Assembly: GCA_018240935.1 (NCBI GenBank)
Contig: JAFEEV010000094.1
Span: forward strand, 1 to 5,443
Reading direction: 5' to 3'
DNA length: 5,443 nt
Origin: Pseudomonadota bacterium
Lineage (GTDB): Bacteria; Pseudomonadota; Gammaproteobacteria; Burkholderiales; Nitrosomonadaceae
A model generated the notes under the pieces. It was not told where the DNA came from, made no database searches, and saw nothing but the letters and a program-made list of their open reading frames with translations. This document shows, one piece after another, positions 1-5,443 of this stretch; within the stretch, counting starts at the first letter, position 1; each line of letters begins with the position of its first letter. The position numbers were made by a program, and so were the translations under genes.

Positions 1-641
1 AGCTGCAACTGCACGACTTCCAGCAAATGCTGATTTTCTTCCAACTGGTTTTGCCATTTACCGGCAATCCGCTCGAATTCCGTCAGCGCTTCTTTCTCAA
101 AACCCGCTTTGTTAATTCCGGCGATATGCTTCAATACTTCTTGAATGATGCGAATTTGCGATTTATAGAAGTCGATCTTTTTTTGCAGATTATCCGTCTT
201 GCGTTTTTTCTCCGTGAACTGGCGCAATTCGCTCATGATCGGCTGCACGATTTCCAGCAAATCTTTTTTCCAATCAAACTCGCGCTTCTCCACCGTCTCT
301 TCACGGCTTAACTCCAACCCGGCTGTCAATATCATCTCAAACGACGATTCTTGCTCCGCAATGGCGTCGCTCAATTCATTCAGCTCCGTTTGAATTTTGT
401 TTTTTTCCTGCTCCGTTTTAGCTTTCATCAATAGCCGGGATTTCGCTTCCGCTTCCATTTTTTGCAGCTTGATATTCCGGATGATGTCGTTCAGTTTGGC
501 GACGGCCAATTCTTTTTGCTCCGTCTTTTCGTTGCCGATTAGCGGTAAATCAATCTTAGCGGCGGCGGCCGCGCCTGCGGCCAGCAACAGCGCACCGGAA
601 AAAAGAAAAACCAGCAAAGCGGGAATAAAATTAATTTTCAT
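1..641 (-). CDS. Secreted coiled-coil protein, probably N-terminal part of an MscS-type mechanosensitive channel (partial)
   Basis: The reading frame starts at ATG 641 and stays open to the window edge, giving 213 codons; the C-terminal part lies outside. An in-frame TGA two codons upstream fixes this as the earliest ATG, although no clear Shine-Dalgarno sequence precedes it. Residues 1-28 form a signal peptide or first membrane helix (MKINFIPALLVFLFSG, then an alanine-rich stretch). Residues about 38-213 are highly charged and helical with heptad-like spacing, so a long periplasmic coiled coil is expected. The segment around residues 122-147 (FDWKKDLLEIVQPIMSEL) recalls the periplasmic helical region that precedes the pore helices in large MscS/MscK-like channels, which release solutes on hypo-osmotic shock. 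No pore or MscS beta domain is inside the window, so the channel assignment rests on resemblance alone; a generic envelope coiled-coil protein is the alternative. It lies 57 bp downstream of the helicase gene on the same strand, so co-transcription is possible. Confidence 0.72.
   Translation of the reverse strand, partial: MKINFIPALLVFLFSGALLLAAGAAAAAKIDLPLIGNEKTEQKELAVAKLNDIIRNIKLQKMEAEAKSRLLMKAKTEQEKNKIQTELNELSDAIAEQESSFEMILTAGLELSREETVEKREFDWKKDLLEIVQPIMSELRQFTEKKRKTDNLQKKIDFYKSQIRIIQEVLKHIAGINKAGFEKEALTEFERIAGKWQNQLEENQHLLEVVQLQ
9..262. repeat. Two near-identical 20-base direct repeats (9-28 and 243-262)
   Basis: CTGCACGAYTTCCAGCAAAT occurs twice in the same orientation with 19 of 20 bases identical. 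Both copies lie in the coiled-coil gene and encode LLEVVQ and LLEIVQ in the same frame. This suggests internal duplication within the helical region, or convergence in a repetitive coiled coil. Confidence 0.7.
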
Positions 642-698
642 CGTTCAGCAAAGAGATAATTGATCCCTGTCGTCAAAACAGCGCCTATTCAGAAGACA
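642..698. other. Short gap between helicase gene and coiled-coil protein gene
   Basis: These 57 bases separate two minus-strand genes. I see no strong hairpin followed by a T run, so no intrinsic terminator is supported, and read-through from the helicase gene is plausible. The only inverted repeat is weak: CTGT and ACAG arms of 4 bp at about 667-681. No convincing ribosome binding site for the downstream gene is visible. Confidence 0.5.
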
Positions 699-2621
699 TC
701 ATCCAGTAAAAAAACGTTCGACTTCCGCCAGATCGCGTGTGCGTTTCATCGGCGGCAAACTTTGCCAGATCTGTTTACCATACGCTTTCGTCGTCAGGCG
801 CGGATCGCAAATCATCAATACGCCGCGATCCGCTTCATCGCGAATCAACCGGCCTGCGCCCTGCTTCAGATTGATGACGGCGCGCGGTAATTGATATTCC
901 ATGAACGCATTGCGCCCTTCCTGTTGCATTTTATCGATGCGCGCGGACAACACCGGATCGTCCGGCGGCGCAAACGGCAGTTTATCGATGATCACTAACG
1001 ACAACGCCTCGCCGCGCACATCTATGCCCTCCCAGAACGATTGGCTGCCGATGAGCACGGCGTTGTTCAATGCACGGAAGCGTTCCAGCATGCTGGAACG
1101 CGATCCCTGTCCTTGCAGCAACAGTGGAAAATCGAAGTCACCGGCAGCCTGTAATAATTCATGCACACGCTGCATCGCGCGCAAGCTGGTGCAGAGAAAA
1201 AAAGCCCGTCCGCGGCTCGCGCGCAGCACCGGCAATGCCGCTTGAACCGCCTGATCGGTATAGGTTCTGTCATTGGGTTCGGGCAAACCGGCAGGAACAT
1301 ACAATAATGCCTGTTGCGCGAAATCGAACGGACTCTCCCAGCACGCCGTTTGCGCCGCGGTCAATCCCATCTCGTCCGTGTAGTGGCTGAAATCCTTTTT
1401 GACCGACAATGTCGCCGAAGTAAAAATCCACGCGCGCGGCGACGATACCATCTGCCGCTGAAAAATCTCCGCGATCGACAACGGCGTCGCGTTCAACTGC
1501 AAAGCATGGTGATATACCTCGACCCAGCGCACATGGTCCCGCATTTCCGTCTCATCGCGCCAGCGTTGCAGCAGATACAAATGCCCCGCGGCGCGCTGAC
1601 GGCAATTTTCCAACCCTTCGGAACGCTCGGCCTGGCTTTCCAATAATTTCACCAGAGCCGTCAATTTCTCCAGCAAACTGTCCAGTGCATCGCTAAAACT
1701 GCGATTTTGCTTCACCGCCGCCAGCGCTAACCGTGTATTTTCTTCCGCAATCGTCAGACGCACATCGCGCGCGGCTTTTTCCATCGCCGCGATTGCATCC
1801 TGCAGCGCGGCAAAATCACCCGCCGCTTGCACCGCTTCCACTTTGGCGTCGCGCGCCAGATCGAGCAATTGCCCGGTGCTGACCGATTCGCCGAAAAACA
1901 AACTGGCGGTTTCCGGTAACTGGTGCGCTTCGTCAAAAATAACGGTGTTGCACGCCGGCAGCAATTCGGACAATCCCTCGTCGCGCAGCATCACATCGGC
2001 GAAAAACAAATGATGATTCACCACCACCACATCCGCCGCCAGCGCCCGCTTGCGCGCCTCCATGACAAAGCATTTTTTGTAACTGGGACACTCGGAACCC
2101 AGGCAACTGTCGCGCGTCGACGTGACGTTCTGCCAGATCGCCGCATTCTCGGGCACTTCGCTCAAACCGCTTTTATCGCCGCTTTGACTGCGATTAGCGT
2201 AGCGCTCGATCAACTGCAAATAATGAATCTCATCGCGGTTGATGAAACTGAGGTGGGTATCCTGCAAACTTCTTTCCAGATGATAGTGGCAAATATAATT
2301 AGCGCGCCCTTTCAGCAGCGCCACCGTGACCGGAATCTTCAGCGCCGCGCGCACAGTCGGAATATCGCGGTTGAACAACTGGTCCTGCAAGGTTTTGGTG
2401 CCGGTCGAAATGATCACTTTGCCGCCCGCCAGCAGTGCAGGCGCGAGATAAGCGAACGTCTTGCCGGTGCCGGTGCCCGCCTCGGCCACCAGAATTTGAT
2501 GCTTGGCAATCGTATCCGCAATCGCCTGCGCCATTTCCACCTGCTGCGCGCGCGTGCGGAATCCTGCAATATGCTGCGAAAGCGCGCCGCCCGGTGCGAA
2601 AATGGAATTGATATCGAACAT
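699..2621 (-). CDS. yoaA: ATP-dependent DNA helicase, DinG/YoaA type, with iron-sulfur cluster
   Basis: This is a complete 640-residue superfamily 2 helicase of the XPD/DinG group, which unwinds DNA 5' to 3' and acts in DNA repair. Its length is close to E. coli YoaA (about 636 residues), the DinG paralogue that partners the polymerase III chi subunit; that partnership is family knowledge. Walker A is AGTGTGKT at residues 48-55. Four cysteines that fit the 4Fe-4S cluster are C111, C173, C178 and C184. Walker B is DEAH at 230-233, followed by SAT at 402-404, the GSQSFWEGIDV motif at 525-535 and the arginine-finger motif QGAGRLIR at 587-594. The frame continues upstream to 2801, but I chose ATG 2621: MFDINSIFAPGG starts the conserved domain, the extra 60 residues look non-conserved, and a TATAAT box lies within them. 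The ribosome binding site is poor. All key residues are present, so the enzyme should be active. DinG itself is the main alternative to YoaA. Confidence 0.93.
   Translation of the reverse strand: MFDINSIFAPGGALSQHIAGFRTRAQQVEMAQAIADTIAKHQILVAEAGTGTGKTFAYLAPALLAGGKVIISTGTKTLQDQLFNRDIPTVRAALKIPVTVALLKGRANYICHYHLERSLQDTHLSFINRDEIHYLQLIERYANRSQSGDKSGLSEVPENAAIWQNVTSTRDSCLGSECPSYKKCFVMEARKRALAADVVVVNHHLFFADVMLRDEGLSELLPACNTVIFDEAHQLPETASLFFGESVSTGQLLDLARDAKVEAVQAAGDFAALQDAIAAMEKAARDVRLTIAEENTRLALAAVKQNRSFSDALDSLLEKLTALVKLLESQAERSEGLENCRQRAAGHLYLLQRWRDETEMRDHVRWVEVYHHALQLNATPLSIAEIFQRQMVSSPRAWIFTSATLSVKKDFSHYTDEMGLTAAQTACWESPFDFAQQALLYVPAGLPEPNDRTYTDQAVQAALPVLRASRGRAFFLCTSLRAMQRVHELLQAAGDFDFPLLLQGQGSRSSMLERFRALNNAVLIGSQSFWEGIDVRGEALSLVIIDKLPFAPPDDPVLSARIDKMQQEGRNAFMEYQLPRAVINLKQGAGRLIRDEADRGVLMICDPRLTTKAYGKQIWQSLPPMKRTRDLAEVERFFTG
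1080..1101. repeat. Perfect 22-bp palindrome inside the helicase gene
   Basis: The arms GCGTTCCAGCA and TGCTGGAACGC are exact reverse complements with no loop. On the coding strand the stretch encodes the region around residues SSMLER (509-514) of the helicase, so it may be a codon coincidence. No second copy is apparent in the window. Confidence 0.85.
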
Positions 2622-2843
2622 AGAATCAGGAAAATGACCGTTCCGGATCAGCCTACAGTCTGCTTTGGCCGGAACCGCCAACCTCGGGAATAAATCGGGA
2701 AAAACCTGGTGCATTATACTGGATGCGCAAAACTTAGCGCTTGGTGTTCGTTTCGCCATGAAAAATGGTTTATCAATCCGTCTGATATTGCTAATATTCA
2801 CCGCCGGTTGGAGGAAAGATCAATTTGTAATTTGCGTAAATGA
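2622..2843. other. Intergenic region upstream of the helicase gene
   Basis: This stretch holds the leader and probable promoter of the minus-strand helicase. Plus-strand reading gives only a short open frame (2665-2856) with no recognisable family. The frame that later encodes the WD40 relic is open through about 2742-2840 before a TGA at 2841. Its translation there (FINPSDIANIHRRLEERS and flanks) is protein-like but not recognisable, so I cannot say whether it is more of the relic or chance. Confidence 0.4.
2713..2718 (-). promoter_or_regulatory. Possible -10 box for the helicase gene
   Basis: Read on the minus strand this is a perfect TATAAT, about 90 bases upstream of the chosen helicase start. 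No good -35 hexamer lies at 15-19 bp spacing (AGCGCT is at 17 bp), and there is no extended -10 TG. A small GCGC-AAAACTTA-GCGC inverted repeat (2725-2740) sits where the spacer would be. The box is suggestive only, but it argues against the longer 700-residue helicase reading. Confidence 0.35.
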
Positions 2844-3088
2844 CGAATCAGCGTAATACTGGCCGTGTTGCGCGGTCATGAACATGCGGTTGTCAATGCC
2901 CAATTTGCACCGATGGTCATTCCATCGTCACCTCAGGTCAGGATGGCACTGCCCGGCTGTGGCTTTGCGCTGTTTGCCGTCCTATCGACGAAATAGCCGC
3001 GGAATTGAAATGCTGCGCCGGGCGCGATTTGACGGAAGAAGAGCACCGCCGCTTTGGCGTAGCGGATATCATTGCGCAAGAACAGTAA
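2844..3088 (+). pseudogene. Relic of the C-terminal end of a WD40-repeat protein, frameshifted
   Basis: Two plus-strand frames together spell one WD40 repeat and a family-like C-terminal tail. The first frame (from 2844, after a TGA at 2841) gives LAVLRGHEHAVVNAQFAP. One base is then missing at about 2910-2912, and the second frame continues DGHSIVTSGQDGTARLW from 2912 to the TAA at 3086-3088. The GH start and the DGTARLW end are standard WD40 landmarks. The following tail (RPIDEIAAELK, GRDLTEEEHRRFG) matches the LTxEE-type ending common in bacterial WD40 proteins fused to NTPase, caspase or TIR domains. No start codon or upstream repeats remain, so the gene has lost its 5' part in addition to the frameshift. 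The stop is 23 bp before the SLATT-like gene on the same strand, so the original gene may have shared an operon with it. Confidence is high for WD40 ancestry and low for the identity of the lost N-terminal domain. Confidence 0.8.
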
Positions 3089-3100
3089 TCGAAAAACTCT

Positions 3101-3105
3101 GGAGG
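3101..3105 (+). promoter_or_regulatory. Ribosome binding site deciding the SLATT-like start
   Basis: GGAGG lies 6 bases before ATG 3112. It is the best Shine-Dalgarno sequence in the window. It supports 3112 over the longer in-frame ATG at 2878, whose extra 78 residues would overlap the WD40 relic in another frame. Confidence 0.8.
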
Positions 3106-3111
3106 CAGTGC

Positions 3112-3750
3112 ATGACTGGAAAAACCAACGATCCCGCAGCAAAGGACGAACGCCGCGATGTGCAGCCGGAGGCCAGTGATGTGCTTGACTGGAGTCCCGA
3201 ACACCGGCGCGGATCGATTCACATCGTGTACCAGCGCGCCGAGAAGCATGCATTGGAGGCAATCGATTGGTATTTGCTTTCCAAACGCCAAAAGAAATTC
3301 TGGGCGCAGGGACTCAGGCTGGGCACCATCGGCTTGACCGCGCTGGCCGGTCTTTTGCCGATCATCAGCGAAATATCTCAGTCCACGCTGTCACCGGCGT
3401 GGGCTTCGGTTGCCTTGGGATCGGCGGGCGTCGTGCTGGCCGTCGACAAGTTTTGCGGTTATTCGACCGCGTGGATGCGCTTCATCGCCGCCGAGCATCA
3501 GATCCGGCAAAGTCTGCACGAATTTCAGATGGATTACGAACTGGAACAAGCCGGATGGGATAACGCGCAGCCAAGCGTGGAGCAAACACAGAAAATTCTG
3601 AGCCGCTGCAAAACATTTTTATTTCAGGTGGACGCCATCATCCGGCAGGAAACCGATCAGTGGCTGGCTGAGTTTCAGGATGCGCTGAAACAGATCGACA
3701 ACGGTGCGAAAGCCAGAACCGCTGCGCCGGACGGCAACAAATCGCCGTGA
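3112..3750 (+). CDS. SLATT-like two-transmembrane protein, putative membrane effector
   Basis: A 212-residue protein with a polar N-terminus (1-45), a basic helix (about 50-67, IDWYLLSKRQKKFWAQGLR), membrane helix 1 (about 68-88, with a GLLPII core) and a short loop. Membrane helix 2 (about 95-114) follows, then a long charged helical tail (about 118-195) and a disordered end. This order, with the W/Y-plus-basic segment before helix 1, the LLP turn, and the STAWMRFIAAEHQIRQSL segment after helix 2, resembles the SLATT superfamily (SMODS and SLOG-associating two-TM effector domain). Comparative genomics predicts SLATT proteins to be pore-forming or membrane-disrupting effectors triggered by nucleotide-sensing or NTPase partners. 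No catalytic motif is present. The gene follows a WD40 relic and ends 13 bp from the convergent receptor-like gene. A recognisable sensor partner (SMODS cyclase, SLOG protein) is absent from the window, so it could be an orphan or act with something outside. Assignment is by pattern; an unrelated two-TM protein is possible. Confidence 0.82.
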   Translation: MTGKTNDPAAKDERRDVQPEASDVLDWSPEHRRGSIHIVYQRAEKHALEAIDWYLLSKRQKKFWAQGLRLGTIGLTALAGLLPIISEISQSTLSPAWASVALGSAGVVLAVDKFCGYSTAWMRFIAAEHQIRQSLHEFQMDYELEQAGWDNAQPSVEQTQKILSRCKTFLFQVDAIIRQETDQWLAEFQDALKQIDNGAKARTAAPDGNKSP

Positions 3751-3763
3751 TACCGCCCGTGGA
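3751..3763. other. Tail-to-tail junction of convergent genes
   Basis: Only 13 bases separate the stop codons of the SLATT-like gene and the receptor-like gene. A weak CCGC/GCGG inverted repeat (3753-3756 and 3768-3771) without a T run is not a convincing terminator. The two transcripts may therefore overlap at their 3' ends. Confidence 0.5.
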
Positions 3764-5443
3764 TCAAGCGGATTTACCCGGCAGCAGCCGTCTTGCCCAC
3801 GCCAACAACACATCGGTCATGGTGTGCGGCCCCATCAATCCGCCCAGCAAGCCGGTGAGCATCGCGTTGACCACCGGTTCGCTGCCGAACGACGGGATCG
3901 GCAACCAGCTGGAGACTTGCTGGCCGTAGAAAGAACAAAACGTCAGCAGCAAACCGGCCGCGACACCCGCCGGAAGGCGGACCAGCCAGGTCCAGATCGT
4001 CGCCACCGTGCGGCTGACCGCCAGCAACGCGCCGACCAAAGCGGCCACGGCGGAAATCAGGTAGGTGTTGGATAGATCGACATAAGTTTCGCTAAGCGCC
4101 GGATAGAACGGCACATCGAGCATTTTGAAGTGGTACAAGCCGCGCTCGAACAGGTGAAACCGCTCAACCGCCTTACCGGCGGAAAATTTCACCTGCCGGT
4201 CTTCGATCAGATGTTCGTGATTGCTCAACGGTTCGACCCGGTACACACCCAATTTGCCGGATTCCACGCCGTGCGCATTCAATTGCACTTCGACCGGGGT
4301 TTCCAGCCACGGACTATACGGAGCGACCGCGATATGCACCCACGGGTGCGAATTGAGCGGATCCTCGCGGGTCACGCCGCGGGTGATGCGGTAAATCGGC
4401 GCGGTCGGTATCTGATTCAGATCACCCTGGCTGAAGCTGATGCTGCGCCACGGTTCCAAGGAATCGAACGTTTCACTTTCCAGCACGCGCAATAACTTTT
4501 GCCGCAACGCGTGCGGCTGCGGCAATTCGTGATGACCGTTAAGCGCCAGGCGCAATGCGCTGTGCAATACCAATGCCGCTTCGTACGCGGTCATCATGAA
4601 ATCGGCACGGTCTTTTTTTGCACGCTCCTCGAATTCACCCAAAAGCTTACGCCAATTATGTTCCAGCTCGGCGGTCGAGGTTCTCTGGTAATCCAGTACC
4701 GGATCGCCGATCGTTAACGATCCGACCGGCGCTTCGTCGAACAACCGTTTACCCGAACCGACGAAGAAATAGTCGAATTTCAGATCGCTGACCGCTATGC
4801 GCAACCCATTGACCAACGCTAACGAACCGGCGATTTCCCCCAGCAACACGATGTTGTTGATATTGGCGTCGTCGAGCAGTTTGATGAACTCGGCGGTAAA
4901 ACACTGGCCGCCGCGCCAGGCTTCAAAATCACCGGCATACGGATTGCCTTGCGGATTGAGGCAATCTTTCCGCCGCGTTTCAAGCCAGGACAGCGCGGTG
5001 ACATTGGGGGTATAGAACCGGTCCTTGAGCGAATTTTTCAACCCTTCGCCGTAAGGATTATCTTCGTACAGAAACAAAAACTGCTGCTCACCAGCGTTGC
5101 CTTTTTCCTGCTTGATAAATGTCGCATATTGCCCCATGCGGTCGGCGTCGTCGAAAATCAGGCGGAAAAAATTCTTGTCGCGGCCCTCGGAGCGCGTCAG
5201 TTCAGGCGCTGTGGACATGGCTGAGATCACCGGCAGCTCGATCTGTTCGTTGCGCAACCGTTGCAATGCTTCCTTGGTCGAGCCGCTGTTAACCGGTCCC
5301 AATATCGCCACGGCATGATCTTGTTGCACCAGTTTTACCGCGCCTTCGGCCGCCGTTTCCGGTTTGCCGTTATCGTTCCACGGAATCAGCTTGAGTTTGA
5401 TCTGCAAATCGCCCACCTGCAACGGCCCGAGATGCTCAAATGC
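3764..5443 (-). CDS. Periplasmic ligand-binding domain (type I, branched-chain amino acid receptor-like) fused to C-terminal membrane helices; 5' end outside window
   Basis: The frame is open from the window edge for 559 codons to TGA 3764. A TTG at 5420-5422 could be read as a start, but the frame continues past it to the edge in family-like sequence (AFEHLGPLQVGDLQIKL), so the true start and any signal peptide lie outside. Residues about 1-350 resemble a type I periplasmic binding protein (Peripla_BP_6/ANF receptor fold): KLIPWNDNGKPETAAEGA, AILGPVNSGSTKEA, LPVISAMSTAPELT and FLYEDNPYGEGLKNSL match the usual strand-loop landmarks. C161 and C181 could form a disulfide. Residues about 350-455 look beta-rich and unassigned. 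Residues about 459-550 hold roughly three hydrophobic helices (near 461-484, 489-509 and 524-548), ending in a basic tail. Ordinary transporter binding proteins lack such a membrane tail, so this is more likely a membrane-anchored sensor than a transport component. Ligand and partner are unknown. It converges on the SLATT-like gene. Confidence 0.85.
   Translation of the reverse strand, partial: AFEHLGPLQVGDLQIKLKLIPWNDNGKPETAAEGAVKLVQQDHAVAILGPVNSGSTKEALQRLRNEQIELPVISAMSTAPELTRSEGRDKNFFRLIFDDADRMGQYATFIKQEKGNAGEQQFLFLYEDNPYGEGLKNSLKDRFYTPNVTALSWLETRRKDCLNPQGNPYAGDFEAWRGGQCFTAEFIKLLDDANINNIVLLGEIAGSLALVNGLRIAVSDLKFDYFFVGSGKRLFDEAPVGSLTIGDPVLDYQRTSTAELEHNWRKLLGEFEERAKKDRADFMMTAYEAALVLHSALRLALNGHHELPQPHALRQKLLRVLESETFDSLEPWRSISFSQGDLNQIPTAPIYRITRGVTREDPLNSHPWVHIAVAPYSPWLETPVEVQLNAHGVESGKLGVYRVEPLSNHEHLIEDRQVKFSAGKAVERFHLFERGLYHFKMLDVPFYPALSETYVDLSNTYLISAVAALVGALLAVSRTVATIWTWLVRLPAGVAAGLLLTFCSFYGQQVSSWLPIPSFGSEPVVNAMLTGLLGGLMGPHTMTDVLLAWARRLLPGKSA

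Noticed and set aside
1923..2693. Long plus-strand open frame (256 codons) opposite the helicase gene
   Set aside because: It is antisense to the conserved N-terminal helicase motifs; its translation is rich in Arg, His and Gln, as expected for a shadow frame, and matches no family.
2742..2840. Protein-like reading in the frame of the WD40 relic upstream of the TGA at 2841 (FINPSDIANIHRRLEERS)
   Set aside because: I could not match it to WD40 repeats or another family, so it is not included in the relic.
2665..2856. Small plus-strand open frame of 63 codons, including an inner reading from ATG 2758 that looks like a signal peptide (MKNGLSIRLILLIFTAGW)
   Set aside because: It is short, has no good ribosome binding site, overlaps the helicase leader, and has no recognisable family. 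A chance hydrophobic run in AT-rich DNA is more likely.
4336..4349. GCACCC-AC-GGGTGC inverted repeat
   Set aside because: The two-base loop is too small for a stable hairpin and the repeat is inside coding sequence.
4700..4724. Inverted repeats CGGATCG/CGATCCG and the 14-bp palindrome GATCGTTAACGATC
   Set aside because: They lie in the middle of the receptor-like coding region with no T run or promoter context; likely coding coincidence.
5420..5422. TTG as the true start of the receptor-like gene
   Set aside because: The frame stays open to the window edge with binding-protein-like sequence, and a start here would lack a signal peptide and the first strand of the domain.

Overview
The window looks like chromosomal DNA of a betaproteobacterium of the Nitrosomonas type. 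This is inferred from the style of the helicase and the mechanosensitive-channel-like protein and from the moderate base composition; no rRNA or other strong phylogenetic marker is present. No tRNA, rRNA, insertion sequence or CRISPR array was recognised.

The left half is on the minus strand and looks like ordinary chromosome. At positions 1-641 lies the N-terminal part of a secreted or membrane protein: a signal peptide followed by a long coiled coil, resembling the periplasmic N-terminal region of large MscS-family mechanosensitive channels. The window edge cuts it before any channel domain. Upstream of it, at 699-2621, is a complete DinG/YoaA-type iron-sulfur superfamily 2 DNA helicase. 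Its ATP-binding motifs and all four cluster cysteines are visible.

The middle (2622-3111) is non-coding or decayed. It begins with the helicase leader, which has a TATAAT box. It continues with a plus-strand relic of the C-terminal end of a WD40-repeat protein (about 2844-3088), which has lost its 5' part and carries a one-base frameshift.

The right half is accessory in character. Just after the WD40 relic, with a good ribosome binding site, is a 212-residue protein with two membrane helices that resembles the SLATT family, predicted membrane effectors of bacterial conflict systems (3112-3750, plus). Facing it tail to tail across 13 bp is the end of a gene (3764-5443, minus, 5' end outside the window). 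It encodes a type I periplasmic ligand-binding domain fused to a beta-rich linker and a C-terminal module of about three membrane helices.

The combination is the most interesting part of the window: a WD40 relic of the type found in NTPase-based conflict proteins, a SLATT-like putative pore former, and a membrane-anchored extracytoplasmic receptor. It may be the remnant or edge of a defence or envelope-signalling locus. No joint function is shown by the sequence, because the two intact genes are convergent and need not be co-transcribed.
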